A program made the translations under genes and the position numbers. Shown in pieces: positions 11,761-21,539 of a stretch of DNA of 64,000 nt. A model generated the notes under the pieces. It was given only the letters and a program-made list of their open reading frames with translations. It was not told the DNA's origin and ran no database searches. The first letter of the stretch is position 1. The number at the start of each line of letters is the position of its first letter. The DNA is from Rhizophagus clarus (taxonomy: Eukaryota > Glomeromycota > Glomeromycetes > Glomerales > Glomeraceae), in NCBI GenBank assembly GCA_015698045.1, contig BLAL01000250.1, positions 248,001-312,000 of the forward strand. Reading direction: 5' to 3'.

Positions 11761-12249
11761 TATGCAAGCCGTGAAGATTCTAATCTTCTCGTTAATTATT
11801 GTTTGGGATTTTTTTTGTTCCTCTAATGAGTCATCAGAGATTTCGTCATCGGGGAGTTCAACAAGAATATGTACATGTTTAGGTGCCGGTGGATTATCTT
11901 GTGGAAATATTTCACTGACGTTTTCAATAGGTACTAGTCTTCTTTTCTCCAGTAATCTAATTTTTACATAAGCTTCTGGGTCTGTACCTAACGTAATTAG
12001 CTCATCGCAAGAGATGGAAACCAAACTAAGGATAAGTTCGTCTGCTGTGATTTCTGCAAAGGCTTTAGTTTTTTTTGCATAAATAGCCTCTTTAAGATGT
12101 CCAACAGAATAGCTTGCAGGAATGTTCACTGGCAGTATAGTAAACTCCTTCGAGGGTTTATGGCAGACTCCTTTCTCCCTCGGGAGAACTAAACATTGTA
12201 ATTTTACTTCATCGTTGGTTTCCATTTTACGTGACCCAGTATTGTGCAA
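11746..12249 (-). CDS. Crinkler (CRN)-type N-terminal domain protein, probably truncated
   Basis: A 167-aa frame whose residues 14-131 match the ubiquitin-like N-terminal domain of Crinkler/SSGP proteins, which are common in Glomeromycotina and oomycetes. VKLQCLVLP gives strand 1, FTILPVNI strand 2, then SVGHLKEAIYAKK helix 1 (48-60), FAEITADELILSLVSI (64-79), LVPIENVSEIF (105-115) and the closing HVHILVELP (125-133). No LFLAK-like trafficking motif or signal peptide is visible. The usual C-terminal effector domain is absent: after DDEISDD the frame runs 28 residues to a stop. It could be a genuine short Crinkler, a first exon with a missed intron, or a truncated gene. Met1 or Met9 may be the start. 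Confidence 0.78.
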   Translation of the reverse strand: MHNTGSRKMETNDEVKLQCLVLPREKGVCHKPSKEFTILPVNIPASYSVGHLKEAIYAKKTKAFAEITADELILSLVSISCDELITLGTDPEAYVKIRLLEKRRLVPIENVSEIFPQDNPPAPKHVHILVELPDDEISDDSLEEQKKSQTIINEKIRIFTACIYIRI

Positions 12250-12857
12250 AAATAATTTCCAAATTCAATTTAGAATGGATAATCTGGAATACGATTTCCA
12301 ATTTCGTATTTTCGTATTACCATAATATTCGGTATGGCACTACTATAGCCATTACTAACAACACCCGCATTTAACCTATATGTGTCACTAACAGCTACTA
12401 AGGAAATTTTTTAACTGCATAAGGAAATAGATATTGGTGTTTCATCGGTAGTGATTTACTTAAATAGAAATGAACCGAAAAAATATATTGCTCCTAAAGT
12501 AGCATGTTTCCAAAAATAGCAATGGCACTTAACTATTGGTTTATTCTCTTGATAATCCAAAAAATGGAAGGTGTTTCATAATTCAACGAATTTTATTCAC
12601 ACAACTAATGAAATGGAGTGTAGACACGTGATATCTGAGTATTTGTTCAGAGTGTGGTGTATATGTAACCATGTGATGAATCAAACGCAATAAACGTATT
12701 ACGCGTATATGCGCAGTTCCACTATGTAAAACAATGGTATAAGGCAATCGTGACCCAGATGTCACGGTCTCGTAATTGAGAATTACAGTATATTTCAAAA
12801 TAATTAAGAATGCTTAAAAAAATCTTAATTACCAATCAATCATTTGCAATCACTTCG

Positions 12858-12925
12858 GTATAACTTTATCCGGCTTCGGATTGATATATAAATAATTATT
12901 CCGATTGCCATTCCTTTAAACCACG
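12858..12925 (+). promoter_or_regulatory. TATA-containing block duplicated from 9741
   Basis: Shares cttcggtataac, tatccggcttc and a TATAAATAATTATYCGA stretch with 9741-9800. A conserved TATA-like box inside an otherwise diverged duplication suggests a copied promoter. No convincing downstream gene was found at either copy. Confidence 0.35.
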
Positions 12926-13395
12926 TACGAGAAAATTACCAGATTTTTTCCAAAGTCCATAAGAACCGTGGTAGTTGTCCCCTTTAATCTGTGATTTGAT
13001 CGTTTAAGGAGATATCGATCACCGTAACTATAGTTCTTCTTTTGTAAAAATTTTCAGAGTATCATTTTTTGCTAACAAAAATAGTATCGCCAGTTTACAC
13101 AAAAAATAGGACATAATAATTTTTGCACGAGGAATCACTTAATAGTCAATTTCAGGTGGAAACTGGGCATCGCCAAAGTCCGAAGGCATGTTTATTTAAA
13201 TTGTTTGCGATGGTATCCTTATACGGAATTTGTACCTTGATAGATGAAAATATTACTGTCCATAAGACACCGCTTCCTAGTAGGCAAACAGACATCAATA
13301 TTTGTGACAATTCGAAACAAGGAATAATCATGGAGTTGTATAATAGTTAGTAATACCACCAACACAGACCTAGTTTTAATAAACGGATTCATAAA
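12926..13395. other. gene-free spacer
   Basis: A 75-aa frame at 13123-13350 has no recognisable features. Nothing else seen. Confidence 0.3.
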
Positions 13396-13599
13396 TCATC
13401 TTAGTGGAGTCACCAGAGAATCTTCTAAGGCTTCCGATGGTGCATCTTCCTGAAATTCTAAATTCACTTCAACATTGCCTACTCGGATAATCTTTTCCAT
13501 ATTCTTGAGTTGTATGGTCTTTTCATTTCCATTTACATTAAAAATGATTTCTTTTTGATCTTCGATAAAGCTAATAAGCTGACTTAATATTTTTCCCAT
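13396..13599 (-). CDS. small hypothetical ORF
   Basis: A 67-aa frame (starts MGKILSQLISFIEDQKEIIF) with balanced, protein-like composition and amphipathic character. I do not recognise it. The next 800 bp upstream (13600-14450) hold no exon I can join to it, so it may be a remnant. Confidence 0.3.
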   Translation of the reverse strand: MGKILSQLISFIEDQKEIIFNVNGNEKTIQLKNMEKIIRVGNVEVNLEFQEDAPSEALEDSLVTPLR

Positions 13600-14690
13600 T
13601 TTAAAAATGTGAACCGCAGAAACGAAAGCATGCTCACTAAACTCTCAAATAGAGGAATTCTTGTATTAGTTCTATGTTTTCCCATCCTTGTATTTATCGA
13701 AAACATTCTCGGCATCTGAAATACGTAATTCTAAGAATTTTCGAGTCTTTCTATAATGCTATTATGCGTCATGTGTATTAGTAGGTATAATATTCGGTAA
13801 AACAAAAATAAATCATAAATAGCAATGGCAATTGGTAATAACCAAGTTTTTTTTGTCAATCAATGATGTTTTGGTTCCATATCCGCATATAGATGGTTAA
13901 GACTTGTCTCATTTACTATCCGTTAACAGTAAGGAGTACCTTTATTCGTCATAGGTTTTTTCTCAAAAGGTCCAGTATATTCCAATCGCTGCAAAGGGAT
14001 CAACTCAATTAATACATTTTCTTTTTTCCCAGAATAAACTTGCTCTATTTGTACTGATTTAAGGTACGCATATATTAAGTGTATAACATACTCGCCCATT
14101 GATTCTATTTTTGGTGGTTCCGAGATGATACGGACTTTATTGAAATATCAACCCCATTCCCAGAAAGTGGTCATTCATTGTCAATCACTGATGGAAATTT
14201 CCTGGCAAATCTCATGGTTTTATCGCTGATAACATCGAATCTTTTAGAAACTGAGCTCAAATCGGAACCGAAAAAATCTACTAACTCCAAGATATGATTT
14301 AGTGTTCCTGTGATGACACTGTCTCTTATTTACATGAGTAGTATACTTATATGATTTTTATTCGTAAATATTTGTCACGAACGAATTAATACCAAAACAT
14401 AAAAACAATAGAGATTCGAGATTTGTACAGAACAAATATATAGTTATACATCTTTGCATACCTCTGTTCAAATTCTCGTTCCCGAATAACTATGTTCTAT
14501 AACAATCCATTCTGCAGGAGTGCAGGAGACGAGTTTCAAGAAATTTCTTGTTTGAGCCCGTCTACAGAAAGAAAACAGTGAACAAAAATTTCGATCAGAG
14601 ATAGTTATTAGGTTCTGTGCACGATATTGCCAATTACGGTAGTGTAAAATAAGGGGCAAATATGTTACCAAAAATGGTTACCGAATAAAA
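13600..14690. other. gene-free spacer
   Basis: No supported gene; only short open frames without domain features (for example 14468-14671, minus). Confidence 0.3.
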
Positions 14691-14929
14691 TATATCACCC
14701 AAGCCAAATGATCGACATAGTTTATAAGCTAAAGATTTGTGCACAAAACCTCAGCCAAGAAACTGTCCATGGACGGACCTGACCATGGAATTTGATTGGT
14801 TAATATTTTATTAATTTTAACTGGCCAAATAAGGCAATTTAATAATTTCTGAGCATAAATTTGCCTATAAACCAGCATTCAAGGATTGCATCGGTATGTA
14901 TTTTGTATTACATTATGACCAAAAAAGTC

Positions 14930-16016
14930 AAAAAAATTTATATTGTAATTTTGCCCGAAATTAAGATGATCAAATTGGTATGGCCAGAATTAAGCGAAAA
15001 CCATCTGGACAAAATCGTCCATTCGATATATAAACCAATCAAATTACAGTAAATTCTTAAATTATACAGTAATTCTGGCCGAAATTAAGGTACTAGTCAA
15101 AATCGGTATGGCCAGAATTAAGCGAAATTTTTTACTGTAATTTTATAATAATTCTGGCCGAAATTAGGGTGGTTAAAATCGGTGTGGCCAGAATTAAGCG
15201 AAATTGATTTTATAGTAATTCTGGCTGACATTAAGATGGTCAAAATCGATATGGCCAGAATTAAGCAAATACTATATCTGATATGGACAAAATTGTCCAT
15301 CTGCTACATGAACCAATCAAATTACAGTAAATCCTTATTAAAATTATATAGTAATTCTGGCCTAAATTAAGGTAGTTAAAATCGGTGTGGCCAGAATTAA
15401 GCGAATACCATCTGGACAAAATTGTCCTTTTGCTATATGAACCAATCAAATTACAGTAAATTCTTTTAGTAAAATTATACAGTAATTCTGGTCAAAATTA
15501 AGGTTTTAGTCAAAATCGATGTGGCCAGAATTAAGAGAAATTCTTTACTGTAATTATATAGTAACTCTGGCCAAAATTAAAGGTGGTCAAAATCGGTGTA
15601 GCCAGAATTAAGCGAATACCATCTGGACAAAATTGTCCTTTTGCTATATGAACCAATCAAATTACAGTAAATCCTTATTAAAATTATATAGTAATTCTGT
15701 CCAAAATTAAAGGTGGTCAAAATCGATATGACCAGAATTAAGCGAATACCATCTGGACGAAATTGTCCTTTTGCTATATGAACCAATCAAATTACAGTAA
15801 ATTCTTTTAGTAAAATTATACAGTAATTCTGGTCAAAATTAAGGTTTTAGTCAAAATCGATGTGGCCAGAATTAAGAGAAATTCTTTACTGTAATTATAT
15901 AGTAATTCTGGCCAAAATTAGGTAGTTAAAATCGGTGTGGCCAGAATTAAGCAAATATCATAAACAAAATTGTCTATTCACTATATGAACCAGTCAAATT
16001 ACAATAAATTCTTATT
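14930..16016. repeat. AATTCTGGCC satellite, left block
   Basis: Diverged tandem repeat. Alternating gtaattctggccgaaattaa and gtggccagaattaagcg words lie about 50 bp apart, joined by a larger unit with ctggacaaaattgtcc, tatatgaaccaatcaaatta and cagtaaattctt. Higher-order units recur at about 15300, 15420, 15640 and 15770. Open frames here (for example 15118-15300, 15577-15786 minus) are by-products. Confidence 0.9.
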
Positions 16017-16054
16017 CATATGGGCCGATTTGGCTCACTTGCGATTATATCACT

Positions 16055-16071
16055 TGATCGACCGTCGATCA
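16055..16071. repeat. subterminal palindrome, left end
   Basis: tgatcgac-c-gtcgatca, perfect 8-bp arms with one central base; a candidate transposase-binding site mirrored near the right end. Confidence 0.7.
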
Positions 16072-16210
16072 TTACTGTATGTTATATTATCACATAATAC
16101 GTAACGGCCAATCAAATAATCAAATAAATAACAGTTTCTGTTAATATCACTGCATTGCTTACGGTTTGTTACATACACTTTTCAGTGTTACGCGGCTTAT
16201 ACTATCTGAT

Positions 16211-17001
16211 ATGACTTTTAAATGCTGTCTGTGTCAAAAAATATTTTCTTTACGAAAGCAACTTTTAAGTCATGAAAGAGTTAAACATCGCAATAATAAA
16301 ACTATACCTCACCGACATTTACTTTCCCAGCCTTCTGTTGAACAACTTATATCTTATCAAGACGCATTTATAATTCTCATTAAAAAGCGTCTTGGATTTA
16401 ATAGACATTCTGTGGGGTCTAAAAGACTTTCAATAAATGTCTTTCCAGAGAAAATCTTTGTTTATTTATTTCAAAACGAACCTCTTTTTCGGTATAATTC
16501 AGCATTGCGAAAATATCATTGTAAATTTAAAGGTGAGGCAGGGGAACTGAGATTAAAGCAAATTTTAAACTATGAACATTGGAATTGTCGACAAGATCCT
16601 AAAACAAATACAACTGGATATGTACTTTTCGCGAATTATGAGGGAATTTATGAAGTTACTTTCAGCTGGGCACAGACTGAGTTAGTTGAAAATGACCGAA
16701 TCTTTCAATGTGGAACAGTTACCTGTAAATTTACAACTGATTCGGGAGAATTTGTTGATGAGTAAGTATGAATGTAAATTTTTCAATTATAATTTTATGA
16801 TTAAAATAATTAATTTTTTTTTTTTTAATTAGAAATGGAATAATGTCAAATCAAGAATATCAATCTGAAGGGCGTACTTTAACTCACAATAAAAATTCTC
16901 TTATCACTTTCAACACTAATAACAATCAATCAAATCCATCACGATATAAACCTATTCTACCACGCTCACCTCTTCAACAATTAGCTTTGAATCAACTTTA
17001 A
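16211..17001 (+). CDS. C2H2 zinc-finger protein of the RAG1-like transposon
   Basis: Two exons, 16211-16761 and 16833-17001, joined across a 71-bp intron (gtaagt ... ttaattag), give 239 aa in frame. Start chosen at the ATG of MTFKCCLC because the finger follows at once; an upstream ATG at 16166 is in frame. Residues 4-27 form a C-x2-C-x12-H-x4-H finger (CCLC...HERVKH). The middle (about 40-180) is an unrecognised globular region with KRLGFNRHSVGSKR, PLFRYNSALRKYHCKFKG and ANYEGIYEVTFSW. The tail is low-complexity Asn/Gln. It converges with the transposase gene, with 194 bp between the stops, inside the same TIRs. This suggests an accessory DNA-binding protein of transposition; that role is inference. 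Confidence 0.8.
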
Positions 17002-17195
17002 CTAAAGGATGGCGTGTTTATCGTATTTATTGTATACTGTATAGGCATAACAGGGTGTAGTTATGCATTTTGTATTATTAGAAACGTATATAAAAGAATT
17101 TTACTGCAGTGATTATTTTACATTTATTTATATAAAAATCACTTGATTATTTTAAAAAATAAAAAAAAAGAATATTTATTTTTTAAATATACTTA

Positions 17196-19757
17196 TCAAC
17201 CATTATCTTGTATATAAATATTCTTACATGTTATTTCGTTTGGAATATTATTAATTAAATAAAAAATCTGCCTATTTTCAAATACTAGTATATCATAGAC
17301 AACGGGTTTTGTTTTCTTGCCACCTCCCATTGTAGTTCCTCCAAAAAATAATTTAACCTAATAGATATATAAAATTTAATTTAAAGATTAGATTTAATTC
17401 AAAAATAAATAAATAAATGTACCTGTTCATGATTTTTTTTTTCAACACTACACGTTGAAAATAATCTAAGTGAAAGTCCTTTTTCCTTTAATTGGCGTAA
17501 AAAATAAGGTATATGCATTGCAAATACATGCATGTATGGGGTAACATCATCCTTTCTATATAATCCTGGTATTGCTGATGCACTATTCATTTGACCTATA
17601 GTAGGACGACAAAATTTCCTTACCCAATTTTTTGCATCCTTTTCAAATTCTAAAATTTCTTCATCAGTATGAGATGATTTTCTTATAATTTTATATAATC
17701 GATAAAATTCACGCCACAAATTTTCAATATCTATTCCACGTGATCCTGATATAAATTCACTTACAGGAAAATGTTGCAGCAGTATTTCTTTGTCAGGTCC
17801 CATAAGAGATGTCCAATTCCAATTACCTCGACCAGAATTAAAAAATTCAAAATGAATATGAAGTTCGCACATTTTTTTTTCAATTTTTTCCTTGAAATTT
17901 CGCTCAAAATCATTTTTTTTAAATAAATCTTTAAAGAAACAATCCATCAGTACATCAGAAATCCGTAATAATATATGAAGTTCGTCTGGAATATAATTAC
18001 ATAAATTGATTGCAGGAAATAAAGGAGATCTTTTATTTCCTAATTAATAATATTATAATATAAATATGTATAAATTTTAAATAAATAATTATTATAAATT
18101 TATTACCTTTAGCATTTCCACTATTTGGCCAAGAAAGATCCATATTATAACGAGACTTTGCATTACATTCACAATATAAGCAAAAGTATTCAGAATTTGG
18201 TGCATTTTGGCCCATAATAATATACATAAACTTCCAATCACCAGAAAAATAAAATTCGATTGGCCAATAGTCACCATCACTATCAATTATTCCATTATCT
18301 TTTAACTCGGCTAATTGTGAAGCAAAAATTTTGCCAACATTAGCTAATGTTTCATATTTTTCTTTACCAATATAAAGACATATACTAAAAATATTTAAAT
18401 AAATTAATATAATATAGTAAAATACAATACTATACATATAAATATAAATACTATATACCTAAATTGATGACTAGGCTTGAGTACTTCATCTCCTTCGTTT
18501 AATAAACAAAAAGTCATCATCACGTGATTTTGTTTTCTTCCAACATTACGACCATCCCCACCTAGTTTAATATAAAGAGTATCTCCTGGTTTTATTGTAG
18601 GTCTCTCTCCTGTTTTCCAAACAGGAATTAACACATTAAGTAAAGTTAAAAGAGAGCGAAATGCACCATTTCCTATTTCATGATCATCTATTAAAATATC
18701 ATCATCAAGATTATCATTAACACTAGATAAATCATAAACTTCCCGGTCTACATTGAAAATTTCTATAGGTACTTGAATATTTATAATTTTATTAATCTCA
18801 TTCCGACGATCTGAAACCAAATATTCACGAAAAAGAAAAGGTACAACTGCTGCTAAATGGCGGTATCCATCACGGCATAAAAGTGCTTCATCACAAACAC
18901 GTACTACAGCATCAAGTCTTGTTTGAGTAGTCATAGTAGGATTTGAATCTTTAAATCTAATATAAACTTGATTTTCTTTATAATCAAGCTCAATACAACG
19001 TATATATACAATTGGTTGTCCAGATGAATTTATCAATTTATGTTTAACAACTAATTGATTAACCGCCTTTTGAACTTCACTTCCAAAACTATTAAATCGT
19101 TTATTTTGTTGTGATCGTGATGTAATATCCTCAAGTGGTCTTTTTCGTTTATCAACCTTTGTTGTAGATGTAATAATTTGTAAGCGTATATTATATAAAG
19201 GCTCAATATCAAATCCAAATAGTCGAGGTCCAGAAAGTTTAGCTGATTGTTTCCAATTAATTTTCTAATTAAAACAACAATAATATACAATTTATTAACT
19301 AAAGAAAATATAATTAAAATTTTAACATATACATTAACCATACCTCTAAAAATGTGTTAGCAACTGCTGTAGAAGATTTTGTGCTATCAACACTCCACTC
19401 TGTACGATCTTCCTTCCACCTAATTGTATAACATATTTTTGTGTTTGAAATATACTTAGTTTCACACCTAATATTTCGCTCAGAAAATTCTGTTTCGACT
19501 ATATAATTATCAGGTATTGGATATTGAGGTGCGTCCTTTCGAGATTTCTGGGTTAATTTTGGATTTACAGGATAAGACCCTAAAGATATAATATTATAAT
19601 ATGAACGGTATAATCGGCCATTTGACTGATAGCGAGCTTCAATTATTGGACTGGTTGGATAATTATGTACAAAAACACGACTAGAAAAGTCTTTTAATAA
19701 AGAGATTTCTTTAGTATTTATTCTATATATTAATAAATAATATACTAGAAAGCACAT
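17196..19757 (-). CDS. RAG1-like DDE transposase, 758 aa, five exons
   Basis: Exons on the minus strand: 19757-19344, 19264-18459, 18384-18107, 18039-17423, 17357-17196. All four introns have GT-AG ends and keep frame, giving 758 aa. Candidate catalytic residues are D375 (KLGGDGRNVG), D456 (FYFSGDWKFM) and E699 (CSVEKKNHEQ). D456 is followed 19 residues later by C475-x2-C478 (YFCLYC), and H670-x4-H675 (HVFAMHIPYF) precedes the glutamate. This is the layout of the RAG1 core (D600, D708, C727-x2-C730, H937-x4-H942, E962); the D708-C727 spacing and the HxxxxH(V/I)P motif agree. IPDELHILLRISD parallels the DALHCDIGNA segment. The start is uncertain: MSEQSES at 19779 runs in another frame to a stop near 19725, so either the ATG at 19757 is used or one base is shifted. 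I recall many uncharacterised Glomeromycotina proteins of this kind. Confidence 0.85.
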
Positions 19758-20038
19758 TACTTTCGCTTTGTTCTGACATTATAGTAGTTATTTTGTTAAT
19801 ATTATATTTTATTATTGTTAGTTTCTTTTAAAATAACTCTTTAAAGTACTACTTACAATTTCCTAAAAAATCTAATTCCTTCCAAACAAAACCAATTCTC
19901 AACCAATTCCCGACAGGTTTAAAGTTGCGAAAAACTAGTTTCGAAGACATGCTAGGCTATCAATTATTGGTTTAAATATGAAATCGTCATGTGCGTCATT
20001 GTGTATTTTCTGATATTATCACTTATTTCAAGTTATTT

Positions 20039-20056
20039 TGATCGGCATGTCGATCA
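20039..20056. repeat. subterminal palindrome, right end
   Basis: tgatcg-gcatgt-cgatca, 6-bp arms; counterpart of 16055-16071. Confidence 0.65.
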
Positions 20057-20113
20057 ATATTCATATTTATCACTAAAATTTAATTAGTGATATGAGACAA
20101 ATCGGCCCATATG

Positions 20114-20400
20114 TAAAATAATATAGTAGTTCTAGCTGAAATTAAGTGTAAATAATTGTTACTTTTATGTAAACCAATCAAATTGCAGTAACTCTTAAAA
20201 TTATATAATAATTCTAGCCGAAATTAAGGATTCTAGCCAATCATTATCTGAACAAAATTATTTTATTTAATAGAATGTAACTACACATTAATTTGAATCA
20301 AAATTAAGGGAATCAAAATATTATACCAGAATTAAGGTAATTCTGGCTGAATTATTCTACTTATTAATTAAATAAAATTATTCAATTATCCTGGCTTTAT
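20114..20400. repeat. AATTCTGGCC satellite, right block
   Basis: Continuation of the satellite flanking the transposon: attctagccgaaattaagg, aaccaatcaaattgcagtaa and ttctggctgaatt words, more diverged than on the left. Confidence 0.75.
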
Positions 20401-20519
20401 TTTCCCATTTTTATGCTATAAAAGGGTCCAAACCATCCTATTTATCATTTAAACAGTATCATTCAATCATTTTTATTATTAATATTATTTTATAATAACC
20501 AATTTAAATTAATTATTAT

Positions 20520-20790
20520 TAGCCAATCAAATTTAATGGTCAAATTTTACCCATGGACAATTTTATAGCTAGGATCTTCAGCATAAAACTTCAGCTTATA
20601 AACTGTATTATTTAATTTCAACCAATCAAATTCCATGGTTAATTTGTCCATGGACAGTTTTATAACTAGAATTTTTGACATAAAACTTTAGCTTATAAAT
20701 TGCATTGTTTAATTTTGACCAATCAAATTTCATGGACAATTTGTCTATGGACAATTTCTTAGCTAAATCTTTGTACAGAAATTACCAGTT
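20520..20790. repeat. 98-bp CCATGG tandem repeat, about 3 copies
   Basis: Units begin ccaatcaaatt at 20523, 20622 and 20719 and contain ccatggacaatttt and agcttataaa. A single inverted copy lies at 14700-14810. Confidence 0.85.
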
Positions 20791-20846
20791 TATAAAATAA
20801 ACTATTTATTTAACTAGTGACCACTGGGTACTAATCAAATTTATAT

Positions 20847-21052
20847 ATACTAATTTTATAATTCTGACTCCATAGCATTATTCCTAATATGCATAGCTTC
20901 ATTTTAAGCCTAATTTTACTTTGTGTAATATATATTATATAAGAAAATTATGCACCTTTATGCATTAATGTTATACAAAGTAAAATTAAGCTTAAAATGA
21001 AGCTACACTTATCAGGAATAACACTATGAACCAGAATTATAAAATTAATATG
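20847..21052. repeat. 206-bp near-perfect palindrome (fold-back/MITE-like)
   Basis: The left arm (taattttataattctgactc, catagcttcattttaagc, ctaattttactttgtgtaat) is mirrored by the right arm ending ccagaattataaaattaata. Arms are about 90 bp with a short AT-rich centre near 20940. No coding capacity. Confidence 0.85.
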
Positions 21053-21206
21053 ATAAACTTTTGTAAAATTAAAAAGCATATATTACAGGGTTAGTTTATA
21101 AATTACAGGAGCAATATTTTAATAACCAGTGATTAGATTATAATAATTTGTAATTTATTTTTAAAAATTATCTTAATAAAAAAAATTAAATATTAATCTT
21201 TTTATT

Positions 21207-21234
21207 AGTCCAGAGCGAAGCGAAGGACTATATA
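21207..21234. repeat. flanking hairpin repeat, left of array B
   Basis: agtcc-agagcgaagcgaa-ggact followed by atata; the outer 5 bp pair. A direct, slightly diverged copy lies at 24600-24627. Confidence 0.6.
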
Positions 21235-21539
21235 ATACTACGCACGGTGACACAAATGTCTGGATGTCCGCTCGCTTGAAAATTGAGTCAATCTATGATT
21301 GGTTCTTTAATTACAACTTATGGCTAATAAACATGTGATATAATAATTTTACGTAGCTGGTTTATTTTTTTTTGTTTATTTTTAATAATGTCAGCGGAAT
21401 AGCAAAAAAAAAAAAGAAAAAAAAAATTTTTAAACGGAGTGCTTTTTTTAAAAAACACCAGACACGAACCCAAGGTAAAGAGAAAGAAAATATTTTTTTT
21501 ATTTAAGAAACGTTTATAATAAAACATTTTTTTTTCTTT

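Larger units (their letters stand above)
16017..20113. mobile_element. 4.1-kb TIR DNA transposon with RAG1-like transposase and zinc-finger gene
   Basis: The ends are inverted: catatgggccgatttg at 16017-16032 and caaatcggcccatatg at 20098-20113, with further imperfect matching inside (ctca, tatcac). Just inside each end is a GATCG/CGATC dyad: tgatcgaccgtcgatca at 16055-16071 (8-bp arms) and tgatcggcatgtcgatca at 20039-20056 (6-bp arms). Both flanks are the same AATTCTGGCC satellite, so the insertion is clean. Because catatg is palindromic the target duplication cannot be fixed: TA or ATAT fit. Two convergent genes fill the element: 16211-17001 (+) and 19757-17196 (-). Confidence 0.9.
14690..20790. 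repeat. large inverted satellite structure (H), split by a transposon
   Basis: The left part (14690-16016) and right part (20114-20790) mirror each other. The outer blocks are CCATGG-centred units (agtttataagctaaag with gtccatggac on the left, its reverse complement on the right). The inner blocks are AATTCTGGCC/GGCCAGAATT satellite. On the right the outer unit is repeated three times with a period of about 98 bp (ccaatcaaatt at 20523, 20622, 20719). This suggests a fold-back-like element that later received the 16.0-20.1 kb transposon in its middle. Confidence 0.7.
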
